Positions 1 through 7,505 of a stretch of 35,252 nt of DNA are shown in pieces (the stretch's first letter is position 1; every line of letters starts with the position of its first letter). Both the position numbers and the translations under genes were made by a program. The stretch is from the NCBI GenBank assembly GCA_000995135.1, contig LBWY01000003.1, positions 1 to 35,252 of the forward strand. The letters are read 5' to 3'. The notes beneath the pieces are model-generated. The model was given only the letters and a program-made list of their open reading frames with translations, had not been told where the DNA came from and did not search any database. The DNA is from Parcubacteria group bacterium GW2011_GWE2_39_37 (lineage in GTDB: Bacteria > Patescibacteriota > Patescibacteriia > Patescibacteriales > GWE2-39-37).

Positions 1-1
1 C

Positions 2-841
2 GACAGTATTATCGCTCTTAAACCCTTAAAAGACGGCGTAATTGCGGATTATCGAGCTACCGAAGCCATGCTTAGATATTTTATCAATAAATCATTAGGC
101 GGTATCAGGCTTTTTCGTCCAGAGGTGATGGTCGCCGTTCCTGCTGGCATCTCCTCGACTGAAAGAAGGGCTGTAATCGATGCCACCATTGCTGCGGGCG
201 CCAAGGCAGCCTACATCATCAAAGAGCCGGTCGCGGCCGCCATCGGAGCGGATATCCCAATAGGTTCTGCTTCCGGCCATATGATTATCGACATCGGCGG
301 AGGCACGGCCGAAATGGCAGTTATTTCTTTGGGTGGCATTGTTGCTTCAACATCTGTAAGAGTCGGAGGAAACAAACTGGACAGTGCGATCATGGAATAT
401 ATAAGAAAAAAATATAATTTAGCAATCGGCGAGAGGACGGCGGAAGAAATAAAAATCAATATCGGCTCAGCTTTGTATTTGGAAAACAAGCTTACTATGG
501 AAATTCGCGGACGTGATATCGTTTCCGGCTTACCACGCAGTATCATGGTCACCAGTAATGATGCAACAGAAGCGATTCAAAATGAACTCGAAGCAATAAT
601 CAGCGCAGTAAAAAAAGTACTACATGACACTCCACCTGAATTATCTTCTGATATTATGGACAAGGGCATGGTCTTGTCCGGGGGCAGCTCTCTCTTGCGT
701 AATATCGACCAACTCTTATCCAGAGCTACTGGCGTTCCGGCCTATGTGGCAAATGACTCCTTGCTCTGCGTTGCCAAAGGTACTGGCATCGCTTTGGACA
801 ATCTTGATTCTTATAAAAGAAGTATTTTAGCTACCAAATAA
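2..841 (+). CDS. mreB: Rod shape-determining protein MreB (5' truncated by window edge)
   Basis: Bacterial actin homologue that forms membrane-associated filaments and guides peptidoglycan insertion for rod shape. The reading frame is open from base 2 (DSIIALKPLKDGVIADY), so the track start at 68 is internal. The N-terminal phosphate-1 region lies outside the window. Visible actin-fold signatures are the VPAGISSTERRAV segment, the phosphate-2 motif IDIGGGTAEMAV, and the C-terminal adenosine motif VLSGGSSLLRNIDQLL. The start of the next gene is only 1 bp after the stop, so the two are probably co-transcribed. A DnaK/Hsp70-type ATPase is the only alternative and fits the motifs less well. Confidence 0.95.
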   Translation, partial: DSIIALKPLKDGVIADYRATEAMLRYFINKSLGGIRLFRPEVMVAVPAGISSTERRAVIDATIAAGAKAAYIIKEPVAAAIGADIPIGSASGHMIIDIGGGTAEMAVISLGGIVASTSVRVGGNKLDSAIMEYIRKKYNLAIGERTAEEIKINIGSALYLENKLTMEIRGRDIVSGLPRSIMVTSNDATEAIQNELEAIISAVKKVLHDTPPELSSDIMDKGMVLSGGSSLLRNIDQLLSRATGVPAYVANDSLLCVAKGTGIALDNLDSYKRSILATK

Positions 842-842
842 T

Positions 843-2117
843 ATGGTTATCGGTATAGACGCTAGTCGAGCAAACAGAAAGCATAAAAGCGGAACCGAAT
901 GGTATTCATACCATTTGATTAAGGAGCTTGCTCAGTTAGATGACAAGAATCAATATATTCTTTATTGCGATAATTTATTAACCGATCTAATCGATCTGAC
1001 TACAGAAGGGAAGAGCCAGCAATTCGTAGAATTTGACCAAGACGGTTTTCAAAAAATAAAAAGTCCTCACAATAATTTTAAAGCGAAAATCTTGAAATGG
1101 CCGTTCAATTTCCTCTGGACGCACGGTCGTCTCTCTTTGGAAATGATCTTTAATCGACCCGACGCATTATTCGTACCGTCACATGTGCTGCCGATAATTC
1201 ATCCGAAAAAATCAATCGTCACCATCCATGACGTTGGTTTTGAAAGGGATAAAAAGCTTTATTTGCAAAAATCATTAGGTTCAAAAAATAAGAATTTTCA
1301 AAAATTGATAAATTTCTCCGTCCGTTTATTCACCTTGGGAAAATATGGAGCAAACGTAATGGACTATTTTACCTGGTCCACTCTTCACAGCCTAAAACGC
1401 GCAAAAAAAATCATATCAGTATCCAATTTTACCAAGAATGAAATAAAAGAAATATATAAACAAAAGTTGAAAAGCAACATCTTCGACAAGATAAAAGTTA
1501 TACATTACGGATTTAACAACAAGATCTTTAAAAAGATCGATGACTACGATAAAATTTCTGAAATCCTCGAAAAATATGACATTGAGCCGCCATTCATTTT
1601 TTATCTTGGAAGGATGGACAAGAGAAAAAACGTCTCAAATCTGGTGGAAGCATTCGGCTTGGTTCAAAAAGATATAAAAGACATTAATCTCGTTTTAACT
1701 GGAGCGGCAGACTATGGCTATGATGAAATAAAATACATCGCCAGTGAATATCAATTAGAAAACCGGATCGTAAAAACCGGCTGGATAGGTGAGGAAGACT
1801 TGCCATACATTTTGAATGCCGCCGAAGCATTTGTTTATCCTTCTCTTTATGAGGGATTGGGAACTCCGCTCATTGAAGCAATGGCCTGTGGCGTTCCCAT
1901 AACTGCCTCAAATATTGACTCGGTAATAGAAGCCGCGGGGGATTCTGCCTTGCTTTTTGATCCTTTGGACACCAATTCCATCGCTCAATCGTTAGTAAAA
2001 ATTATAACTGACAGACCGCTTACGGTTGAATTGATCGAAAAAGGACATAATCAGGCCAGTTGCTATAGTTGGACAAAAACCGCAAGGCAGACCCTGCAAG
2101 AAATTGAATCATTATGA
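843..2117 (+). CDS. Glycosyltransferase family 4 (GT-B fold)
   Basis: Retaining GT-B glycosyltransferase that probably transfers a sugar from a nucleotide donor to a surface glycan at the cytoplasmic face of the membrane. The N-terminal acceptor half begins GIDASRANRKHKSGTE and carries the VTIHDVGFE motif. The C-terminal donor half has FYLGRMDKRKNVSNLVEAF and the E-x7-E signature in YEGLGTPLIEAMACG at about residue 337. At 424 aa it is full length. It sits 1 bp after mreB and ends in TGA, which shows that TGA is a stop in this genome. The exact donor and acceptor cannot be read from sequence. Its N-terminal motif resembles that of the second half of the fused GT4 at 8659. Confidence 0.88.
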   Translation: MVIGIDASRANRKHKSGTEWYSYHLIKELAQLDDKNQYILYCDNLLTDLIDLTTEGKSQQFVEFDQDGFQKIKSPHNNFKAKILKWPFNFLWTHGRLSLEMIFNRPDALFVPSHVLPIIHPKKSIVTIHDVGFERDKKLYLQKSLGSKNKNFQKLINFSVRLFTLGKYGANVMDYFTWSTLHSLKRAKKIISVSNFTKNEIKEIYKQKLKSNIFDKIKVIHYGFNNKIFKKIDDYDKISEILEKYDIEPPFIFYLGRMDKRKNVSNLVEAFGLVQKDIKDINLVLTGAADYGYDEIKYIASEYQLENRIVKTGWIGEEDLPYILNAAEAFVYPSLYEGLGTPLIEAMACGVPITASNIDSVIEAAGDSALLFDPLDTNSIAQSLVKIITDRPLTVELIEKGHNQASCYSWTKTARQTLQEIESL

Positions 2118-2124
2118 GCCAGCC

Positions 2125-2153
2125 TTGACACGGCCTCGTATTTATGCTATGTT
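2125..2153 (+). promoter_or_regulatory. Consensus-like promoter for the 76-aa gene
   Basis: TTGACA at 2125-2130, a 17-bp spacer, and TATGTT at 2148-2153 preceded by TGC, which makes an extended -10. It lies just after the glycosyltransferase stop and about 45 bp before the TTG start of the next gene. Confidence 0.75.
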
Positions 2154-2197
2154 ATTTATTATTTGAACATAATAATCAAAAGCGATAGGAGGACACC

Positions 2198-2428
2198 TTG
2201 GACGCCATAAATGCAAATGACAACCCGTTAAGCATCTTCATCGGGAACAGCACTTACAGGTGCTACCTTAAGGGACGAACGGTAATAGAAATCATCAATG
2301 ACGATACCGAGGTTCCAATCCCTCTGATATGTCCTTTGGCTAAAAGAATAATCAAAAAAGTCAAAGAAGAATTCGAGGAATACGACAACCTTGAAGCTGC
2401 TGAGTCTCAAAATTCACCAGCTTACTAG
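2198..2428 (+). CDS. Small conserved-looking hypothetical protein, 76 aa
   Basis: I do not recognise this protein. It starts at TTG, chosen because AGGAGG (2187-2192) lies 5 nt upstream; the nearby ATG at 2211 is out of frame. The product is soluble, with no membrane segment or signal peptide. The first half is predicted to be mostly beta (SIFIGNSTYRCYLKGRTVIEII) and the second half is a charged helix (LAKRIIKKVKEEFEEYDNLEA). It is a monocistronic unit with its own promoter and terminator. The strong Shine-Dalgarno site is unlike most genes here, which suggests independent, possibly high, expression. The two Cys residues are isolated and do not form a zinc motif. Confidence 0.7.
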   Translation: MDAINANDNPLSIFIGNSTYRCYLKGRTVIEIINDDTEVPIPLICPLAKRIIKKVKEEFEEYDNLEAAESQNSPAY

Positions 2429-2430
2429 CA

Positions 2431-2458
2431 CTGTCACCATTTTGGTGGCAGTTTTTTT
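2431..2458 (+). terminator. Rho-independent terminator after the 76-aa gene
   Basis: The stem CTGTCACC/GGTGGCAG (8 bp with one G-U pair) has loop ATTTT and is followed directly by a run of seven T. It begins 3 bp after the stop codon. Confidence 0.9.
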
Positions 2459-2694
2459 ATCTTTATCACTGTATCTTACATCGGTATCCTTGAGGGAAAA
2501 GTAAAAATCAATGGAACCAACAAAACATCAATAAACTAAAACCAATCCTGGCAGATACTCCTAAGATTTTATGTGAAATAATGACTGATCAACCCAAGAA
2601 TAATCGAGTGATAAAAGCTTTTATTATTAAGACATGTTTTTCTAGAACCTATGCTGTACAGTTCCTTGATTTAAGCTACTCTGCCGTGTTATAA
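2459..2694 (+). pseudogene. Gene-poor stretch; possible decayed GT4 C-terminus
   Basis: No intact gene is seen here. One frame is open from 2494 to the stop at 2692-2694 without a plausible start. Its translation (PILADTPKILCEIMTDQP, then TCFSRTYAVQFL) loosely follows the C-terminal end of the upstream GT4 (SIAQSLVKIITDRP, then SCYSWTKTARQTL). A TATCCTT and GAGGGA pair upstream, in another frame, echoes the donor-site DNA of that gene. The resemblance is weak and could be chance. Confidence 0.2.
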
Positions 2695-2695
2695 T
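2666..2695 (+). promoter_or_regulatory. Promoter for the protease / glycan operon
   Basis: TTGATT at 2666-2671, an 18-bp spacer, and a perfect TATAAT at 2690-2695. Transcription would start near 2702. That is compatible with a protease start near 2752 and leaves about 150 nt before the track start at 2851. Confidence 0.7.
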
Positions 2696-2714
2696 AATAA
2701 CGCTATATATAAAT

Positions 2715-2750
2715 ATGACGTTTAATTTTTTTCTGAAATATTATCAATAA
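2715..2750 (+). other. Possible 11-codon upstream ORF in the protease leader
   Basis: The ATG at 2715 opens MTFNFFLKYYQ and stops at TAA 2748-2750, one base before the candidate ATT start of the protease. This is the only ATG between the promoter and the signal-peptide coding region, apart from an out-of-frame ATG at 2835. It could couple translation by termination and re-initiation, or be fortuitous. Confidence 0.25.
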
Positions 2751-2751
2751 C

Positions 2752-5019
2752 ATTAAGAAAAAACTTAGAAAATCTGTACAAGATCAAAAAAATAAGCCCT
2801 TCTTAAGGACATCTGGCTTATTATTTTTTATTTTATGCATTTTTTTATTCTTGCCAGCGGAAAAAGAAGCCGCGGGCAAAAAATATGAATTCGAAAGCAC
2901 CAGAGTGCCAGATGAAATAATCATCAAATACAAGAATAAAGAGTCCCTGGAAGTCTTCAAGTTAAATCGTGAAGATGACTACTATCAGATGCTGGACAAA
3001 TTCCAAAAAGATAAAAGCATCGAATACGCTGAGCCGAATTTCACATTCAAAGCCTCGCTGATTCCCTCTGATACCCACTATAACGATCAATGGTACCTGC
3101 AAAAAATCAAAGCGACAAATGGCTGGAATATCACACGTGAAAGTCCAGAGATCATCATCGCAATAATCGATTCTGGGATACAAATCAATCATCCGGATTT
3201 AAAAAATAATATTTGGAAAAATTCCAAGGAGATAGATGGAAATACCAAGGACGACGATAACAATGGTTTTCTTAACGATATCAATGGCTGGGACTTTGTA
3301 AACAATACTCCCGATCCAAATCCAAAATTTGAACCAGGCTACACCAACGATCTGATGCATGGCACAATAATCGCCGGTTTGATCGCATCCGAAGGGAATA
3401 ACGCTACTGGGATTACCGGTGTTACCTGGAAAACCAAGTTAATGCCTTTGAAAGCGCTTAACGATAAGGGTGAAGGAACTGCTAGCAACGTAATCAAGGC
3501 GATCGATTATGCGGTATCAAATGGTGCTAGCATAATAAATTTGAGCTTCGTCGGCTTTGGCTATAGCCAAGGCATGGATGAGGCAATCAAAAGAGCCTAC
3601 GATGCCGGCATAATCGTAGTCGCCGCCGCAGGCAATGAAAGCACCAAGACTGAAGGATTCTCACTAGCTTCCTCGCCGATGTATCCGGTTTGCCTAGACG
3701 GCAGACCGAATGAGAATCGAGTGATCGGAGTTGCAGCGACTGATGCCATGGACCAAAAAACCTTCTTCTCTAGCTATGGCTTGAAATGCGTAGATATATC
3801 AGCTCCCGGAGTAAGCATGTTTTCGACCGTTATCTATTCACCGAAACATATGCTTAATAATCGTCCATTAGAAAAATATTACGACGGTTACTGGTCCGGA
3901 ACTTCAGTTGCAACTCCAATTATTAGCGGGGCATTAGCGCTCATTGAAGCGACTAATCCGAAATTTACTCGCAAGCAAGTAATCGCAAATTTACTGAATC
4001 ATGCTGACAATATCAATCGGCTAAATCCTAATTACCTGAATCAATTGGGCTCAGGTAGATTAAATTTAGAAGCTTCACTAACAAATGCAAAATTACAATT
4101 AGAAAAAACTAATCCCGCCTTATTGCTTGCTCCCGCAACCAACTCAAATCTGATCAAGATCACGGATCAAAATGGTAATCTAAATAAAGAATTTCCAATC
4201 ACAAACTTCAAAAATGGCATCAGTGTCGTAAGCGGGGATATGAATTACGATGGCGAGGCAGATATCATAGCGGGTACAGGCAAGGGTAGTGAGCCCCAAG
4301 TAAGATATTACGACCAAAAAGGGCAATTGCTCAAACAGTTCAATGCTTACAACAAATCTTTTCGCGGAGGAGTGAATGTAGCGATCGGAGATGTTGACGG
4401 CGACGGCAAACCTGAGATAATCACCGGACCCGGACCAGGAGGGGGACCACATGTAAAAGTATTTACCCGCGACGGCAAAGTAAAGGGTCAATTTTTTGCT
4501 TTTAATAAAAATTTTCAAGGAGGCGTTGATATCGCAGTAGGTGATGTGGACGGTGACGGTAAGGCAGAAATAATTGCAGGTGCCGGACCGGGAGGCATTC
4601 CCCAAGTACGTATATTCTCTGGAACAGGCAAGCTAAAAGGACAATTTCTAGCATATGACAGCAAATTCCGTGGAGGAGTGAATGTCGCAATCGGCGACAC
4701 TATCGGCGGAGCTTTAAGAAAAAAAGGGCAAATTATAACTGCCCCTGGCTGGGGCAATATCCCGGAAATAAAAATATTTAATGACCACGCAGTCTTATTA
4801 AAAAAATTTCTTGCTTATGATAAAAGCTTCCGCGGAGGGGTAAACATTTCAACCGCAGATACCGACAAAGATGGGCTTGATGAAATCATTACCGGGGCCG
4901 GTCCAGGGGGGACTCCTCATGTAAGAATATTCGAATCCGATGGCAAACTTTTGAATTCATTTTTCGGTCTTGCAAATGATTACCGAGGCGGGATTAAAGT
5001 AGATATTATCGAACAATAA
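2752..5019 (+). CDS. Secreted subtilisin-like serine protease (S8) with C-terminal FG-GAP/VCBS-like repeats
   Basis: Extracellular peptidase S8. Numbering from the track start at 2851: a fervidolysin-like N-terminal propeptide region (about 18-70), then the catalytic triad Asp107 (IAIIDSG), His170 (MHGTIIAG) and Ser352 (SGTSVATP), with the oxyanion Asn near 262 (AAAGNES). Residues about 440-722 hold about five beta-propeller-like repeats, of which two have a full DVDGDG calcium loop. One repeat (near GDTIGGALRKKG) has lost the loop. The frame upstream of 2851 is open to a TGA at 2734 and encodes a basic stretch plus LLFFILCIFLFLPAEKEA, a clear signal peptide, so the real start is upstream. 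I give ATT at 2752 (IKKKLRKS) as the likeliest. Thirteen bp separate it from the next gene. Confidence 0.85.
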   Translation: MKKKLRKSVQDQKNKPFLRTSGLLFFILCIFLFLPAEKEAAGKKYEFESTRVPDEIIIKYKNKESLEVFKLNREDDYYQMLDKFQKDKSIEYAEPNFTFKASLIPSDTHYNDQWYLQKIKATNGWNITRESPEIIIAIIDSGIQINHPDLKNNIWKNSKEIDGNTKDDDNNGFLNDINGWDFVNNTPDPNPKFEPGYTNDLMHGTIIAGLIASEGNNATGITGVTWKTKLMPLKALNDKGEGTASNVIKAIDYAVSNGASIINLSFVGFGYSQGMDEAIKRAYDAGIIVVAAAGNESTKTEGFSLASSPMYPVCLDGRPNENRVIGVAATDAMDQKTFFSSYGLKCVDISAPGVSMFSTVIYSPKHMLNNRPLEKYYDGYWSGTSVATPIISGALALIEATNPKFTRKQVIANLLNHADNINRLNPNYLNQLGSGRLNLEASLTNAKLQLEKTNPALLLAPATNSNLIKITDQNGNLNKEFPITNFKNGISVVSGDMNYDGEADIIAGTGKGSEPQVRYYDQKGQLLKQFNAYNKSFRGGVNVAIGDVDGDGKPEIITGPGPGGGPHVKVFTRDGKVKGQFFAFNKNFQGGVDIAVGDVDGDGKAEIIAGAGPGGIPQVRIFSGTGKLKGQFLAYDSKFRGGVNVAIGDTIGGALRKKGQIITAPGWGNIPEIKIFNDHAVLLKKFLAYDKSFRGGVNISTADTDKDGLDEIITGAGPGGTPHVRIFESDGKLLNSFFGLANDYRGGIKVDIIEQ

Positions 5020-5032
5020 ATAATTAAATCAT

Positions 5033-6067
5033 ATGATAAACCAACAAAAACAAACAATATTTGAAAAGAAAAACGTGCTAGTGATCGGCGGAGCCGGTTT
5101 CATCGGATCTCACCTTTGCGATGAGCTGGTTAAAACCGCAAAGGTAATCTGCTTGGATAATTTTTCTACAGGGGAGGAGAAAAACATTGACCACCTGCTT
5201 TCCGATCCTAATTTTAAATTCATCAATCATGACATCAGCTTGCCGATTGAATTAGAAACCTTGCCGGAATTGCAATTATTCAAAATCAATTTTCAAGGCA
5301 TCCAAGAGATCTATAATCTTGCCTGTCCTCATTCTCCGAGGAATTTTAATCAGAACAAGATAAATAACGCTCTAGCTAATTCATTGGGGGTAAAAAACTC
5401 TTTGGATTTAGCAATCAAATACCAAGCAAAATACTTGCATTTTTCTTCTGCAGTTGTCTATGGTCCAAGAATCGATGACAACAAGAAAATTGATGAGGAG
5501 TTCAGGGGCCTGGTGGATTTTACGTCACAAAGAAGTTCTTATGATGAAGGAAAAAGATTTGCAGAAACAATGGTCATAAACTATGGCGAAGTATACGGTC
5601 TGGAAACCAAAATTATGAGATTATTCAGAACCTATGGACCACGGATGAAATTGGACGATGACCAGATGATTCCTGATTTCATCAAGAATGCCCTTGATAA
5701 TACCGACCTGATCATAAATGGTGATGAGAATTTCAGCTCTTCCTTTTGCTATGTCAGCGATGTGATCGATGCCGCGGTCAAGATGATGGAAAAAGACAGA
5801 TCATTGATTTTAAATATCGGCTCTGATAATTTGGTTAATGTCACAGAGTTAGCTCAACTAATAATTGATGCCGTAGGATCAAAATCAAAAATTGTTTATG
5901 AAAAAGAGCACTTTTTCTTAACGCCTTTACCTCTGCCGAATATCAGCAAGTCACTGGATGAGGTCGGCTGGATTCCTATCATTACCCTTGAAAAAGGGGT
6001 TGAAAGAACTATTTATGATTTGCGCGCCAGCAAAGGCTTGAAAGGGGTAAAATCGATATTGAATTAA
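5033..6067 (+). CDS. NAD-dependent epimerase/dehydratase, UDP-glucuronate decarboxylase-like
   Basis: Extended short-chain dehydrogenase that acts on a nucleotide sugar in the cytoplasm. The Rossmann motif GGAGFIGSHL is at residues 19-28 and the catalytic Tyr170-x3-Lys174 pair is in SSYDEGKRFAE. The motifs YDEGKR and TYGPRM are typical of UDP-glucuronate decarboxylase (UXS), which makes UDP-xylose. The usual IFNTYGPRM reads LFRTYGPRM here, so a related decarboxylase or epimerase is possible. At 344 aa it has normal length. It lies 13 bp after the protease and 4 bp before a GT2 gene, and it probably supplies donor sugar for the neighbouring glycosyltransferases. Confidence 0.85.
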   Translation: MINQQKQTIFEKKNVLVIGGAGFIGSHLCDELVKTAKVICLDNFSTGEEKNIDHLLSDPNFKFINHDISLPIELETLPELQLFKINFQGIQEIYNLACPHSPRNFNQNKINNALANSLGVKNSLDLAIKYQAKYLHFSSAVVYGPRIDDNKKIDEEFRGLVDFTSQRSSYDEGKRFAETMVINYGEVYGLETKIMRLFRTYGPRMKLDDDQMIPDFIKNALDNTDLIINGDENFSSSFCYVSDVIDAAVKMMEKDRSLILNIGSDNLVNVTELAQLIIDAVGSKSKIVYEKEHFFLTPLPLPNISKSLDEVGWIPIITLEKGVERTIYDLRASKGLKGVKSILN

Positions 6068-6071
6068 CCTT

Positions 6072-6752
6072 ATGAAAATCATCTGTGTGATTCCAGCTTA
6101 TAACGAAGAAAAAAATATCCAGGGGGTGATCAGGAATGTCCTGCCTTTTGTCAATGAACTGGTTGTAGTGGATGACGGCTCAATCGATAACACCGGCAAG
6201 CTTGCAAATCAAGAGAAAGCTACAGTCTTGAAGCACACTGTCAATCGCGGACAAGGAGCGGCATTACGTACGGGCACACAATATGCAATCAGACAAGACG
6301 CCGACATAATCGTCCATTTCGATGCTGATGGTCAATTTTTGCCGAGCGATATCAACACAACCGTAGCACCGATTTTGAAAGGCGAGGCGGATATAGTTTT
6401 CGGCTCTCGCTTTATGACAAATAATAATGACCTTGAAAAAGAAAAGAGGATGCCTATACTAAAAAAAGTTTTCATAATGCCGCTTGCCAGAATGGTAAAT
6501 AATCTTTTTTTCAAGGTTGCACTTACTGATCCCCAAAGCGGTTTTCGGGTTTTTTCAAAAAAAGCAGCCGAGAGAATAAATTGGCATCAGGATGGCATGG
6601 CACATTGCTCAGAAATACTCTTTGCCAGCCATCAAACAGGTTTGCCTATCAAAGAAGTTCCGATAACTGTAATTTACAACAGCTTTGGACAAAAATTTTC
6701 CGGCGGTCTTAAAATATTAAAAGATTTATTCATTTCAAAATTAATCAATTAA
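6072..6752 (+). CDS. Glycosyltransferase family 2, polyprenyl-phosphate sugar synthase-like
   Basis: Inverting GT-A glycosyltransferase. It begins with VIPAYNEEKNIQGVI, has VVDDGS at 33-37 and the metal-binding DADGQF at 84-89, and then DPQSGFRVFSKKAAERI. This pattern matches dolichol/undecaprenyl-phosphate mannosyl or glucosyl transferases (DPM1/GtrB-like). At 226 aa it lacks the two C-terminal membrane helices of GtrB. The next gene encodes a DUF2304 membrane protein, a common neighbour of such enzymes. The lipid-linked sugar it would make is the usual donor for GT-C enzymes such as those encoded at 15192 and 17436. Confidence 0.87.
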   Translation: MKIICVIPAYNEEKNIQGVIRNVLPFVNELVVVDDGSIDNTGKLANQEKATVLKHTVNRGQGAALRTGTQYAIRQDADIIVHFDADGQFLPSDINTTVAPILKGEADIVFGSRFMTNNNDLEKEKRMPILKKVFIMPLARMVNNLFFKVALTDPQSGFRVFSKKAAERINWHQDGMAHCSEILFASHQTGLPIKEVPITVIYNSFGQKFSGGLKILKDLFISKLIN

Positions 6753-6756
6753 AATT

Positions 6757-7083
6757 ATGTTCCAACAGATATCCGCTTTAGTCATAATCTTGTTCTTTAT
6801 TTCCAGATTGATCTGGCAAAAAAAGAACAATCAGATCGCGAATAACGAATTCAAGTTCTGGTTATTTTTTTGGCTAGTCGCCGGCTTGGCAGTCCTGTCA
6901 TTAAAATGGGTCGATCAAATAGTCGCCAAACTTGGGTTTTCCGGTTCCGGTATTGAAGTACTTTTATATGTCTCAACAGCTGTCATGTTTTACTTGATTT
7001 TCAGACTGCGATTAAGACTGACGAAGATTGAGCAAAGCATAACCAAGATAGTGACTGAAATCGCCTTGGATAATAAGAAATAA
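6757..7083 (+). CDS. DUF2304 family small membrane protein
   Basis: 108 aa with three hydrophobic segments: ISALVIILFFISRLIW, FWLFFWLVAGLAVLSL and VLLYVSTAVMFYLIF. They are followed by a charged C-terminal helix (RLRLTKIEQSITKIVTEIAL). This topology and the tight coupling to a GT2 gene (4 bp gap) are characteristic of DUF2304. The function is not established; a membrane partner for the GT2 is the natural inference. Confidence 0.75.
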   Translation: MFQQISALVIILFFISRLIWQKKNNQIANNEFKFWLFFWLVAGLAVLSLKWVDQIVAKLGFSGSGIEVLLYVSTAVMFYLIFRLRLRLTKIEQSITKIVTEIALDNKK

Positions 7084-7087
7084 TCCG

Positions 7088-7501
7088 ATGAACGCTAAAG
7101 ACTTAATTATCGATTTTATAAATTTCATCTTTGCCGGCTTTCTGATCATTATTTGCATTTTTTATTTTATCGGTCCGGGGAGAATGGAAACGGCAAGTGA
7201 GATCATGAATGCCTTGGTGCCGATTTCTTTTTTTGTCATTGCTTTTTTAATTAATTCGAAGATCAGCCGTAGTGAATACAAAACCAACAAGAAAAATAAT
7301 ACCCTAGATATTGTTTTGAACTTGAGCTATTTTGACAAGGTCTTGGCAGAAATATTGGTTTTCGCCCTGCCTGTCTTGGGTTTGCTCTTTGTTGCTCTCG
7401 GTGACGGCGAGGTGACAATTTCTAATATTCTTTATTCATTCACTTCTTTTATCCTCTTGTATCTTTTTTATAAATACTTTTTTGGAAAACGAGTTTATTA
7501 A
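7088..7501 (+). CDS. Unrecognised small integral membrane protein
   Basis: 137 aa, almost entirely hydrophobic, with about four predicted membrane helices (FINFIFAGFLIIICIFYFIG, IMNALVPISFFVIAFLI, ILVFALPVLGLLFVALG and ILYSFTSFILLYLFYKYFF). Only about 10 bp separate it from the GT genes on either side, so it belongs to the glycan operon. I see no catalytic motif. It may be a flippase-like or scaffold component, but nothing in the sequence proves a role. Confidence 0.7.
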   Translation: MNAKDLIIDFINFIFAGFLIIICIFYFIGPGRMETASEIMNALVPISFFVIAFLINSKISRSEYKTNKKNNTLDIVLNLSYFDKVLAEILVFALPVLGLLFVALGDGEVTISNILYSFTSFILLYLFYKYFFGKRVY

Positions 7502-7505
7502 TTTT

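Noticed and set aside
2734-2736. TGA read as glycine, as in Gracilibacteria/Absconditabacteria
   Set aside because: Genes here end normally at TGA (2115-2117 and 27255-27257), and long ORFs contain no in-frame TGA, so the standard bacterial code applies.
2715-2860. Single frameshift joining the ATG at 2715 to the protease frame
   Set aside because: Dropping one T from the T run leads straight to the TGA at 2734-2736, and adding one leads into a frame that stops at about 2803. A simple one-base error therefore does not rescue an ATG start.
4180-4757. Overlapping minus-strand ORFs of 141, 62 and 80 aa
   Set aside because: They lie antisense to the repetitive FG-GAP region of the protease; repeat DNA keeps several frames open. 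No plausible start context or domain.
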